Origin: an archaeon
GTDB lineage: Archaea > Aenigmatarchaeota > Aenigmatarchaeia > GW2011-AR5 > GCA-2688965
Assembly (NCBI GenBank): GCA_002688965.1
Contig: NZEE01000039.1
Coordinates: forward strand, 2,995-39,024
Length of the DNA: 36,030 bases
Direction: 5' to 3'
Of this stretch, positions 1 through 8,005 are shown in pieces (the stretch's first letter is position 1; every line of letters begins with the position of its first letter). Under the pieces are notes generated by a model, which worked only from the letters and a program-made list of their open reading frames with translations, did no database searches and had not been told where the DNA came from. The translations under genes were made by a program, and so were the position numbers.

Positions 1-597
1 CAATCAAGAGAAAACTATAATGAAATCATAAAAGCATTAGAAAAAGAAGTTGAAGTATATCATGAGTTTGCAACAAAAAACAATATCAAACTAAAGTTTG
101 TTCTTGATAAAAAATCACTAAAAAAAGTCAAAGGATTCTTACCAGCTTTAACTAAATTAGAAAAAGAAACTAAAAACAACACAGGAATTACAATGTATAT
201 CTTAATTAACTATGATTCTGACTGGGCATACAAAGACAAATCATTCAAGAAACTACCAAATGCTAATGTAATTATCAAACACACTAAAGGTCAGATAAAT
301 GAAGGACTATGGTTACCAGGAAAACTACATGGTAATGGTTTTGTTTATGCTCAAAATGGTTCAATGAATCAAATATGGTCAGATATGGATCTAATATATC
401 TAATAACATGTTGCCTAAGAAGCATGACACAACATCAAGGCATGCAATATGCAAGCGCATATCAAGGCAATGAAGACCAAGTTATCAGACATCAAAGAGA
501 AGACAAATTATACATGATTAAGAAGAAATTCAAATTTAGACCAAAAAAACGTGTAGTCTTATTCAGTAAATATGGACCAGAAATATACGAATTCTAA
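1..597 (+). CDS. cis-prenyltransferase (UppS)-like protein, 5' truncated by window edge
   Basis: The frame is open from base 1, so the ATG at 193 is internal and the true start lies outside the window. The visible 198 residues resemble the C-terminal half of cis-prenyltransferases (undecaprenyl/dolichyl diphosphate synthases), which make the polyprenyl carrier for glycan assembly. The evidence is a KETKNNTG...INY stretch matching the family's ETxxNTG...NYGGR block, then IIKHTKG where IRTSGE is usual. The altered IRTSGE block makes activity uncertain. It is convergent with a UbiA prenyltransferase, with shared stop codons, so both genes may act in isoprenoid lipid metabolism. A distant or repurposed homologue is possible. 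Confidence 0.5.
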   Translation, partial: QSRENYNEIIKALEKEVEVYHEFATKNNIKLKFVLDKKSLKKVKGFLPALTKLEKETKNNTGITMYILINYDSDWAYKDKSFKKLPNANVIIKHTKGQINEGLWLPGKLHGNGFVYAQNGSMNQIWSDMDLIYLITCCLRSMTQHQGMQYASAYQGNEDQVIRHQREDKLYMIKKKFKFRPKKRVVLFSKYGPEIYEF

Positions 598-1445
598 ACA
601 AGAGCACTTGCTAATAATCCTAATATCACAAACCAAGTAGAAATACGTATTAGTTTGTATGCTTTACGAACTGGCATTTTAACAGAATATGCTGATAATA
701 CAATTGCAGGAATAACACCTAACAAATAAATCAAATTAAATGATTGATAAGAAGCAATCAATACAATAAATGCTAATACCAAAAGTAAGTAAGAAAATAT
801 CTTTGTTCGTTTAGTACCAATATAATAAGGAACTGTATGGATATCATTTACTGAATCATTTTTCACGTCACGTATATCTTTAAGCATTTCCCAAGAAAAT
901 GTTGTCAAAAATGCAACACTTGCAAGAACAGCAACACCAACTCCTATAACCGGAGATGCTATTAAACTTCCACCAATAAATGCAGAAGCACCTAACCATG
1001 CTACACTAATATTCTTTGCCAAAGCAACAGGTTTCAACAAACGAGCATATATAAATGAAACAAATAAATTGAAAACAGCTAAATAAAGAAATGCAGGACT
1101 TACAAAAATAGCAAATATAATTCCAATTAAAGCAACAATACCAGATAAAACAAGGGCTTCTTTCATTGAAACCCTTCCAGAAGCAACAGGTCTATTCTTA
1201 ATATCATCTAAATGTGATGATTTATCAATCTCATAATCATAATAATCATTTATCACATTTCCAAACCCAGTTATAACAAATCCAGCTATAAGCGCAGATA
1301 ACACAGGAACAATATTTACAATATCGAAAGCAACATTTCCAGAAACAAGAGCACCTATTATTATCGCAAAAATTGTTATTAAGCAAACTTTTACTCGTAT
1401 CAAAGTCATATACATTGAAAACTTATAACGAACCTTATGCATCAT
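594..1445 (-). CDS. UbiA-family prenyltransferase (probable digeranylgeranylglyceryl phosphate synthase)
   Basis: A 283-residue multi-pass membrane enzyme with the UbiA Asp motif NDYYDYEID and following KNRPVASG, and a second Asp-rich loop DIRDVKND. In archaea this family attaches the second geranylgeranyl chain during ether-lipid synthesis; that role is inferred, since other UbiA substrates cannot be excluded. I chose the ATG at 1445 because GGTG lies 7 bases upstream. An in-frame start at 1493 would overlap the preceding coiled-coil gene. The stop overlaps the stop of the cis-prenyltransferase-like gene by 4 bases. Confidence 0.82.
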   Translation of the reverse strand: MMHKVRYKFSMYMTLIRVKVCLITIFAIIIGALVSGNVAFDIVNIVPVLSALIAGFVITGFGNVINDYYDYEIDKSSHLDDIKNRPVASGRVSMKEALVLSGIVALIGIIFAIFVSPAFLYLAVFNLFVSFIYARLLKPVALAKNISVAWLGASAFIGGSLIASPVIGVGVAVLASVAFLTTFSWEMLKDIRDVKNDSVNDIHTVPYYIGTKRTKIFSYLLLVLAFIVLIASYQSFNLIYLLGVIPAIVLSAYSVKMPVRKAYKLIRISTWFVILGLLASALV

Positions 1446-1485
1446 AATAACACCATTAATTATTAAGAACTGAACTTTAAATATC

Positions 1486-2769
1486 TCAATCAACTATCAC
1501 AGGAAATGCCTTACCAATTTTCTTGCGAATATTTGTATTTGTCGTTCTAACTACATTCATTACATCATCAACCTTATTTGCTAATAATTCTACTCTTTGT
1601 TCTAAAGGTGCAATATTAGGTTTTTGGACATGCATTACCTCAGTGTTAATCTGATCTATTCTTCTCATAATATTCTCAAACTGTGAATTAGATGGTAATT
1701 GTGGTATTTTATTATCAACTTCTTTTGCAAATCTTTCAAGTTCTTGTGTAAGGAATTTAATGCTTCTTTCATCTGATCTTTGCTCAGCATTGCCAATTCT
1801 ATCAGTTAAATCTTCAAGTCTTTTCTCAATATTACCAAAGTCCATTCCTTTCATCTGCTCAGCTAACTGACTTATTTTATATTGGTATTCAGAAGCTTTT
1901 TTTGTCATATTTTTCAAAACATCTTCACTTAATCCACCTTTATCAATAAGACCAAACTTTCTATCTAAACGAGACATTTGAGTATCTAATGTTTCTTGAG
2001 TATGAGTAATTTTATCTAACCCACTGTTTATCTTAGATTCAGCATTTTGCATTCTATTTTCAGTATCTTCTTCAAGCATTACAATTTTCTTAAGCGCATT
2101 ATCGATTTTTCTATATGTTTCATCTTTTGTTCCAGAAGCCAATTCAATGTCACTTCTTAATTTTTCTTCAATAGCTCTTGCTTCAGATATAGAAGCACCT
2201 ATTTTATCAACATCAACAGATGTAGCAATAAGTTTATTTATAACATCTTTTCTTTTATCAAGTTCTCTATCAAGACGATTCTCTAAATCCTTCAATTCTT
2301 CTGCTTTTCTACTTACAGTACCAATATCAGCAGGTTTAACATCTCTAACACGGGTTAATGCCTCATTAATTTTACTACTAATCTCCTCAATTTTATCTCT
2401 ATTCAAAGTTTCAACATCATTTAATCGTTCTTCAAAAGCATCTATTTTTGCTGAAGATTCACTAGAACCAGGTCCTTCAATACTAGGAGCTGTAGAAAGC
2501 CTTTTTTCCATATTTTCTAATTTTGCTTGAATATCAGGAGGAATTATACCAGTAACATCAGCACCAGCGCCAATTCTCTCATTAAGCTTAATTAACTGAA
2601 GCTCATTCATACGAATAATATCTTCTAAATCATTAAGTCGTGTATCAGAGTCAACAGAACCTTTATCAGACTCAAGTTTAGTAAGTCTCTTTTCAATCTG
2701 AAACATTTGCTCTTTATTCTTTTCTTCAAAATTACGCAATTTATCATAAATTTTATCTAATGTTACCAT
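1486..2769 (-). CDS. Long coiled-coil protein, function unknown
   Basis: A 427-residue protein made almost entirely of charged, heptad-like helices rich in Lys, Glu, Asp and Leu. It has no signal peptide or membrane segment. A short break near residues 66-100 is rich in Gly, Pro and Ser (GAGADVTGIIPPD) and separates an N-terminal coil from the long rod. The start at 2769 is preceded by GGTG. It lies just upstream of UbiA on the same strand, with a 40-base gap. SMC-like, structural or tethering roles are possible, but there is no ATPase motif. The role is unknown. Confidence 0.75.
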   Translation of the reverse strand: MVTLDKIYDKLRNFEEKNKEQMFQIEKRLTKLESDKGSVDSDTRLNDLEDIIRMNELQLIKLNERIGAGADVTGIIPPDIQAKLENMEKRLSTAPSIEGPGSSESSAKIDAFEERLNDVETLNRDKIEEISSKINEALTRVRDVKPADIGTVSRKAEELKDLENRLDRELDKRKDVINKLIATSVDVDKIGASISEARAIEEKLRSDIELASGTKDETYRKIDNALKKIVMLEEDTENRMQNAESKINSGLDKITHTQETLDTQMSRLDRKFGLIDKGGLSEDVLKNMTKKASEYQYKISQLAEQMKGMDFGNIEKRLEDLTDRIGNAEQRSDERSIKFLTQELERFAKEVDNKIPQLPSNSQFENIMRRIDQINTEVMHVQKPNIAPLEQRVELLANKVDDVMNVVRTTNTNIRKKIGKAFPVIVD

Positions 2770-2817
2770 AATTACACCTATTCAATACCAATTAATTGTT
2801 TATTTCAAGGGTATATA

Positions 2818-3345
2818 TTAGTTTTGAATGCGCTTAAACCATAAAACCCATAATATTAACACAAGCAAAATAAGGCCCCAAGACCACACAATATCATGTA
2901 ATAAGAAATACAAGTCAACATCAATAGAAGCTATAAAAAACATAAACCATATTCTAACAAGGTTCACAACAAATATAACAGGTATCAAAGCAAAGCCTAA
3001 ATATCGTTTTTTACCCCAAAACTGCTTTCCATTATAAATATGAGTAGCTGAGATCAAACCAATAAATGCAATTATTGATTTCCAGCCAATACAATCCCAT
3101 GCAATATAACCTGCAAATTCGGGTAATGTTATCATAATACCTGAAACTGTAGCAGGAACACCAGTAAGGTTCAAAAACCATGTAATAAACACAGCAACAT
3201 TTGCTTGCAAAGCAGGAATGGATAATCCAAATATCATAATAGCATACAAAGGTATAGCAAGTATAAGGAATTTCATCAAAAATTTCAAGACATATTTCTG
3301 TCTTTTCTTATCTCGTGCATTAGCCTTAATTTTATCAAAAATCAT
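2818..3345 (-). CDS. Archaeosortase/exosortase-family membrane transpeptidase
   Basis: A 175-residue integral membrane protein with about five hydrophobic segments. It carries the archaeosortase/exosortase catalytic triad in order and with plausible spacing: Cys85 in AWDCIGWKS, Arg131 in NLVRI and His150 in LLHDIVWS. Family members cut C-terminal sorting signals from exported proteins and can join the new end to lipid. No recognisable substrate (PGF-CTERM-like tail) is encoded here. It sits between the coiled-coil gene and aIF5A on the minus strand. The family call is good; the subfamily is not assigned. Confidence 0.8.
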   Translation of the reverse strand: MIFDKIKANARDKKRQKYVLKFLMKFLILAIPLYAIMIFGLSIPALQANVAVFITWFLNLTGVPATVSGIMITLPEFAGYIAWDCIGWKSIIAFIGLISATHIYNGKQFWGKKRYLGFALIPVIFVVNLVRIWFMFFIASIDVDLYFLLHDIVWSWGLILLVLILWVLWFKRIQN

Positions 3346-3377
3346 AGAAAGAGTTTCTTTTACTTATTATTTATTGA

Positions 3378-3785
3378 TTATTTCTTGCTAACAATCATGA
3401 CATCCTTACCATAACGCCATGTAGTAACTTCTACTCCAGAATCAAGCTGTCCTTTGAATTCATCTGGTATATCAACATCAAATGTCTCATATGTCTCTAA
3501 ATCCATTAATTGAGCAGTATCACCCATAACAGCCACAACTTGAGCTTGTTTCTTAAGAATAATAGGAACTTTTATCTTTGCATCAGCTGGTTTAACTATC
3601 ATTTTCTTTGCAGTTATGAAAACAGCTCTAGCTGAAACCTTAGCTTTACATGCACCATGCTTTCCAGGCTTACTTGTAGTCATTTTATCTACTTTGTAAA
3701 CATCGCCTTCTATGATCATATAAGAACCGGGTTTCATCTTCTTCATTTCAGTTAATGTATACTCGCCACTTGCTTCATCAGCCAT
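3378..3785 (-). CDS. Translation factor aIF5A
   Basis: A 135-residue protein with the hypusination loop TSKPGKHGACKA, Lys42 being the modified residue. It has the two-domain SH3-like plus OB-fold layout of IF5A, which relieves ribosome stalling at difficult peptide bonds. The longer frame from 3899 is rejected: the extra 38 residues are cysteine/phenylalanine-rich and unlike the family. A TATA-like element about 25 bases before 3785 also predicts a nearly leaderless mRNA starting at this ATG. It is divergent from argS. Confidence 0.93.
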   Translation of the reverse strand: MADEASGEYTLTEMKKMKPGSYMIIEGDVYKVDKMTTSKPGKHGACKAKVSARAVFITAKKMIVKPADAKIKVPIILKKQAQVVAVMGDTAQLMDLETYETFDVDIPDEFKGQLDSGVEVTTWRYGKDVMIVSKK

Positions 3786-3801
3786 GTTTTTATCATGACA
3801 G

Positions 3802-3817
3802 CAAATATATTTAAAGG
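3802..3817 (-). promoter_or_regulatory. TATA-box promoter of aIF5A
   Basis: Read on the minus strand the element is CCTTTAAATATATTTG. Its centre is about 25 bases upstream of the chosen aIF5A ATG at 3785, the usual archaeal TATA-to-start distance, which suggests a leaderless transcript. Confidence 0.55.
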
Positions 3818-3878
3818 CAAATTTTATTCTAAACATAAAAAATAAAGGTTTTTTAATCTCACACATAAAACAATAATT

Positions 3879-5582
3879 ATGGATAACCCATGGAAACAAT
3901 TCACCGACGAGATTAGAAACTTGGCAAAAAGTAATAATCTAGAATTACCGCCAAAAAACATCAAAGCAGACATAGCTTTACCATGTTTTGGAAAAGGAGA
4001 TCCTGTTGAAAATGCAAAAACTAAATCTCAAGAAATTGAAAAAATAATTTCTAATTCAGATTATAGTGGATTAATCAAATCTGTTCAACCAATGGGTCCA
4101 TATGTAAATTTTGAACTTAATTATGAAAAATTCAATAAACTTGTAATAGAACAGATTCAAGCTCAAAAAGATGAATATGGAAATGGTAATGAACAAGGAA
4201 AAATCTTACTAGAACATACTTCTATTAATCCAACTGGGCCTGTTCACGTAGGAAGATTAAGGAATTCATTAATCGGAGATTCTATAAGAAGAATCCTCAA
4301 AGCATCTGGATATGACATAGAAACTCATTTCTATATCAATGATATGGGAAAACAAGTAGCATTGATTCTATGGGGAATGAAAAACAATCTACAAACAGAT
4401 AAAGAACTAGAAATGAATTATGAAAAATACAAAACAAAATCTGATTTCAAAACCATGTTTACATATGTAGCAGCAAACAAAGAAATGGAAAGTAATGAAA
4501 ATGTAGAAAATGAGGTTGCAAAACTATTACAAGATTCTGAAAAAGGTGGTGAAACAGGAAAAGAACTAAGAGAAATATCTGAAAATTGTGTAAAAGGACA
4601 AAAAGATATTTTAAAAAAACTTGGAATTATTTTTGATAAGTTTGATTATGAAAGTACATTTGTAGAAAATAAAGATACTGAAAAAGTGATGAAGCAACTA
4701 TCAATAGAATTAGTAAAAAAAGATGGAATGATAGGACTTGACTTATCAAAGCATGGATTAAAAAGAGAGAAAGGAATTATGGTTCTTAAGCGAAAAGATG
4801 GGACAAGTGTATATACTTTAAGAGATATCGCATATCATCTCTACAAACTAAAAGAACATGATAGAATTGTAACAGTTGTAGGAGAAGATCATAAAGTAGA
4901 AATGAAAGAACTAAAGTTTATTTTAGAAAATTACTTTTCATCTGAATTCAAAAGCAAAACAATGGACGTAATACACTATGCTTTTGTTTCATTCAAAGAT
5001 ATGCAATTATCAACAAGAAAAGGGCAAACTGCTCCTTTAGATGCAATGCTAGATCAAGGAATTGAAAAAGCAAAACAAGAAATAGAAAAAAGAGATACAT
5101 ATACAAAAAATATAGATGAAAGAGCAAAGAAAATAGCAGTTGCAGCAATCCGTTACACTATACTTAAACAAGAAAAAAATAAACAAATGACATTCATATG
5201 GGATGATGCATTAAAATTTGAAGGTGACACAGGACCATATTTACAATATGCTTATGCAAGAGCAAAAAGTATTCTAGCAAAATCAAAGAAAAAACCATCT
5301 CTTGAAAACTTAGAAAACTTAACAGATGAACTAGAAAATAAATTAATAAAGCAACTTGCATTATTTCCATCAACATTAAAAAAATCAGCAGAACAAGAGC
5401 AAATAAACGTTATAGCATCTTATCTTAACGAATTAGCTTCAACATTTAATGAATATTATCATAACACAAAAGTTATCGGAACTAAAGAAGAAGAGCAAAG
5501 ACTAGCTCTTGTACAAGTAGTAGCACAAACATTGAAGAATGCCATGAATCTATTAGGAATAGAAACAATGGAAAAAATGTAA
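3879..5582 (+). CDS. argS: Arginyl-tRNA synthetase
   Basis: A 567-residue class I synthetase charging tRNA-Arg. It has the N-terminal Arg-tRNA synthetase domain (residues 1-95), the HIGH-type motif HVGR at residues 123-126 in the family context SINPTGPVHVGR, a KMSKS-equivalent near residues 376-381 (LSTRKGQ), and a C-terminal DALR anticodon-binding domain with the expected GPYLQYAYAR entry. Length is normal. The stop abuts the stop of the convergent methyltransferase with no spacer. Confidence 0.95.
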   Translation: MDNPWKQFTDEIRNLAKSNNLELPPKNIKADIALPCFGKGDPVENAKTKSQEIEKIISNSDYSGLIKSVQPMGPYVNFELNYEKFNKLVIEQIQAQKDEYGNGNEQGKILLEHTSINPTGPVHVGRLRNSLIGDSIRRILKASGYDIETHFYINDMGKQVALILWGMKNNLQTDKELEMNYEKYKTKSDFKTMFTYVAANKEMESNENVENEVAKLLQDSEKGGETGKELREISENCVKGQKDILKKLGIIFDKFDYESTFVENKDTEKVMKQLSIELVKKDGMIGLDLSKHGLKREKGIMVLKRKDGTSVYTLRDIAYHLYKLKEHDRIVTVVGEDHKVEMKELKFILENYFSSEFKSKTMDVIHYAFVSFKDMQLSTRKGQTAPLDAMLDQGIEKAKQEIEKRDTYTKNIDERAKKIAVAAIRYTILKQEKNKQMTFIWDDALKFEGDTGPYLQYAYARAKSILAKSKKKPSLENLENLTDELENKLIKQLALFPSTLKKSAEQEQINVIASYLNELASTFNEYYHNTKVIGTKEEEQRLALVQVVAQTLKNAMNLLGIETMEKM

Positions 5583-6083
5583 TCATTTCTGAAACAAGAA
5601 AACCAATTCTTTCTCTTTTCCAGGAATTACTTTCTCTCCTAACAAAGTTAAGTCAGAAAAAGTATCTTTCACCAGTTTCATCCGCTCTTCTTCATTCTCG
5701 TTATTAGCAAACAAGCCCAAAAGAAGAAATCCATCTTTTTTCAAAGCTTGCTTAAGTTTTGAAGCATCTTCTAACAAATGTAAAGTATCAATACATATCA
5801 CAGAATCAAATATATTCTTAAAATTCATGTTCTTTGCTCTACCCATTATCTTATTCTTAATTATGCAACCAGCAAGCATTTTCTTATCAGGATCAATTCC
5901 AACAAAATTAGAAATATCTATTCCTTTTTCAACTAAAAACTTCTCAAAAAACCCATTTCCACACCCAACATCTAGTACATGTTTAGAAGATAAGTCCATT
6001 TGTTTAACAAAACCCATCATTTCCTTATACTTATGAAGTTGAATTTCTTCCCAATTATCATAAACATCGCTAAAGTAACCCAT
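5583..6083 (-). CDS. Class I SAM-dependent methyltransferase
   Basis: A 166-residue Rossmann-type methyltransferase with motif I VLDVGCGNGFFEKFL near residues 37-51, an acidic second-strand end (FVGIDPD), and a CIDTLHLLED motif IV-like segment. No extra substrate domain is present, so the target (RNA, protein or small molecule) cannot be told. It is convergent with argS and divergent from the cation exchanger. Confidence 0.8.
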   Translation of the reverse strand: MGYFSDVYDNWEEIQLHKYKEMMGFVKQMDLSSKHVLDVGCGNGFFEKFLVEKGIDISNFVGIDPDKKMLAGCIIKNKIMGRAKNMNFKNIFDSVICIDTLHLLEDASKLKQALKKDGFLLLGLFANNENEEERMKLVKDTFSDLTLLGEKVIPGKEKELVFLFQK

Positions 6084-6119
6084 ATATAGGAGTTCAAAGA
6101 AATGTTTTTAAGTGATTAG

Positions 6120-7085
6120 ATGCTCGGACTGATTCCATGGATATTAGTATTAATTATGAGTTTAGTCATACTTATCAAATCATCCGAATACTTTATAAAA
6201 GCTGCAAAGAAAATTGGACATGCAATTGGAATGCCTGCATTTATCATAGGACTAACAATTCTCGCAATTGGAACGTCTTTACCAGAATTAATAGCATCTA
6301 TTTTATCTGTTCTCAGTAATTCAAGTGAAATTGTTGTTGGAAACGTAATAGGTTCTAATATTGCTAATATTTTTCTGGTAATAGGAATTACAGCTATCGC
6401 ATACAAGAAAATAAAAATTAAGAGAAAAATAGCTAATATTGATATTATATTTTTCATTGGTTCAGCACTCTTATTTACAGCAACTATACTAGATGGTGTG
6501 TTTGCTTTTCACGAATCTATACTATTCATAGCATTCATAATAGTATATTTTTTCTGTATATCAAGAAATAAAAATAATAAACGTAAAGACGATAAATACA
6601 AAGAAATCAAAAATCTTGCTAGAGATACTGACAAACATGATAATTGGGAAACATTCGCAATTTTGATAATAAACGCAATTCTAATTTATATCAGTGCAAA
6701 ATATACAGTAGAATCAATTATACAAATTTCAGACTTTCTAGTAATAGGAAAAGAAGTAATTGCTGCAAGTGTAATTGCTATTGGTACATCTTTACCTGAA
6801 TTAACTGTTTCATTACAAGCTGCAAAAAGGAAACACTTTGATATGATGGCAGGAAATATCATTGGTTCAAATATTTTCAATATTTTAGCAGTAATGGGAA
6901 TACCTGCTTTATTTGGAACACTCATAATACCTCAGGGATTAATACTATTTGCATTACCAATGATGCTAATAGCAACAGTACTCTATCTTGTAATGATAAA
7001 GGATAGAAAAATAACAAATTGGGAAGGAATGGTATTCATATTATTCTATTTATTATTCATGCTTAGATTATTTGGTTTAATCTAA
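6120..7085 (+). CDS. Cation/Ca2+ exchanger, CaCA (YrbG-like) family
   Basis: A 321-residue membrane protein of about ten helices with the duplicated alpha-repeats that define CaCA antiporters: AIGTSLPELIAS near residues 49-60 and AIGTSLPELTVS near residue 220. Each is followed by GN(V/I)IGSNI. The Glu of each GTSLPE motif coordinates the exchanged ion. It probably exchanges Na+ or H+ for Ca2+ across the cytoplasmic membrane. A charged cytosolic loop (KNNKRKDDKYK) separates the halves. It shares stop-codon bases with the next, convergent gene. Confidence 0.9.
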   Translation: MLGLIPWILVLIMSLVILIKSSEYFIKAAKKIGHAIGMPAFIIGLTILAIGTSLPELIASILSVLSNSSEIVVGNVIGSNIANIFLVIGITAIAYKKIKIKRKIANIDIIFFIGSALLFTATILDGVFAFHESILFIAFIIVYFFCISRNKNNKRKDDKYKEIKNLARDTDKHDNWETFAILIINAILIYISAKYTVESIIQISDFLVIGKEVIAASVIAIGTSLPELTVSLQAAKRKHFDMMAGNIIGSNIFNILAVMGIPALFGTLIIPQGLILFALPMMLIATVLYLVMIKDRKITNWEGMVFILFYLLFMLRLFGLI

Positions 7086-7570
7086 CTAGCTCTACTAACT
7101 CTCTGAACAAGACTACTTCTTTCTTTAGAAAGTTCTTTCCCAGTCTTAGCATCAGCATCAATTGTCAACACACTCAAGTTATTCAAAATAAATACAAATG
7201 TCCATACTGGTATTACTTTTCCCTTAATTTCCTTATTATGAAGAGTAATCATAATGTTTCCAATAGTTTCCTTAATATCTTTCATAAAACCAGAAACTAT
7301 TTTTTCAGGATCAATATACTTTTGATTAGACAATTCGGTCATTCTATTTACAGCATCTTCAGGTTCAGAAATAGAAAGATTATCATTAGCTTCAACACTT
7401 ACAACTTTATTTGTCTCAGAATCATACAAATGTACAGAATATTTATCTATACTTATTTTACTAGAAACCTTAGGCATGCAAAAAACAGATGCTAAAAAAT
7501 AATTCTTGTCAAGAAGGCCTTTCACTTGTTCGTCGTCCAGAACCTTCTTGAATAAAAAATCGAATTTCAT
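7082..7570 (-). CDS. Unknown 162-residue protein
   Basis: I do not recognise the family. The protein is soluble-looking and alternates beta-type segments (SKISIDKYSVHLYDSETNK, VWTFVFILNN) with a central amphipathic helix. It has no signal peptide and no catalytic motif. The alternation suggests a small alpha/beta fold. Its stop overlaps the stop of the exchanger gene by 4 bases. Its neighbours give no clear functional hint. Confidence 0.65.
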   Translation of the reverse strand: MKFDFLFKKVLDDEQVKGLLDKNYFLASVFCMPKVSSKISIDKYSVHLYDSETNKVVSVEANDNLSISEPEDAVNRMTELSNQKYIDPEKIVSGFMKDIKETIGNIMITLHNKEIKGKVIPVWTFVFILNNLSVLTIDADAKTGKELSKERSSLVQRVSRAS

Positions 7571-7600
7571 GCTATAACTTAAGAATAATTGTTTTTAACA

Positions 7601-7915
7601 TTATTCTTTATCTTTTTTTGGAGCTTCTTTTTTAGGAGCTTCTTCTTTAGCTTCCTCTTTAGCAGGCTCAGCATCTCCTTCAGCAGTAAATACTTCAGGA
7701 ACTTTAGCAGCTACAAAATCAATAACTTCCTTTTCTAAAGGAATAGTGAATGATTTCCTGTAGCGTCTTTCACCTTCTGGTGTAAAGAATCCGCGGCTCA
7801 AAGAAACAAAGACGTTTTCTCCGTCTTCTGATATAGCTTTTTTCTTAGCAACTTCCAAAAATTTTCCGTCGCCAAATTTAATTTCTTCAGCTTTTATTGT
7901 TACAAATTCTACCAT
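7601..7915 (-). CDS. Small protein with basic beta-rich core and Lys/Glu/Ala tail
   Basis: A 104-residue protein. Residues 1-75 have a beta-rich pattern with a basic turn (TPEGERRYRKSFTIPLEKE), loosely like PC4/Whirly-type single-strand nucleic-acid binders; this is a guess from pattern only. Residues 78-104 are a low-complexity EAKEEAPKKEAPKK tail like those on ribosomal proteins in this genome. Its ribosome site AAGGAGG is stronger than almost all others in the window, and the leader carries a small hairpin, so high expression is likely. Confidence 0.6.
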   Translation of the reverse strand: MVEFVTIKAEEIKFGDGKFLEVAKKKAISEDGENVFVSLSRGFFTPEGERRYRKSFTIPLEKEVIDFVAAKVPEVFTAEGDAEPAKEEAKEEAPKKEAPKKDKE

Positions 7916-7920
7916 TTTAA

Positions 7921-7956
7921 AACCTCCTTATTTCACTTGCAGACTTTTCGGGTCTG
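7921..7956 (-). promoter_or_regulatory. Leader hairpin and strong ribosome-binding site
   Basis: On the minus strand a 5-bp stem (CAGAC/GTCTG, 7940-7956, loop CCGAAAA) precedes AAGGAGGTT (7921-7929), which lies 6-7 bases before the ATG at 7915. This is a near-full complement to the 16S 3' end, unlike the shorter GGTG sites used by the neighbours. Confidence 0.5.
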
Positions 7957-8005
7957 AAGGTTATCTGTAACTAATTGAATAAAACCAAATACTTAAAAAG
8001 GTTCA

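Noticed and set aside
2147..2530. Plus-strand ORF rich in Ser and Leu opposite the coiled-coil gene
   Set aside because: Its composition is the mirror of Lys/Glu/Asp coiled-coil codons, and there is no ribosome site.
3786..3899. Longer aIF5A starting at 3899
   Set aside because: The extension would overlap the argS start and the aIF5A TATA box, and aIF5A proteins start close to the hypusine domain.
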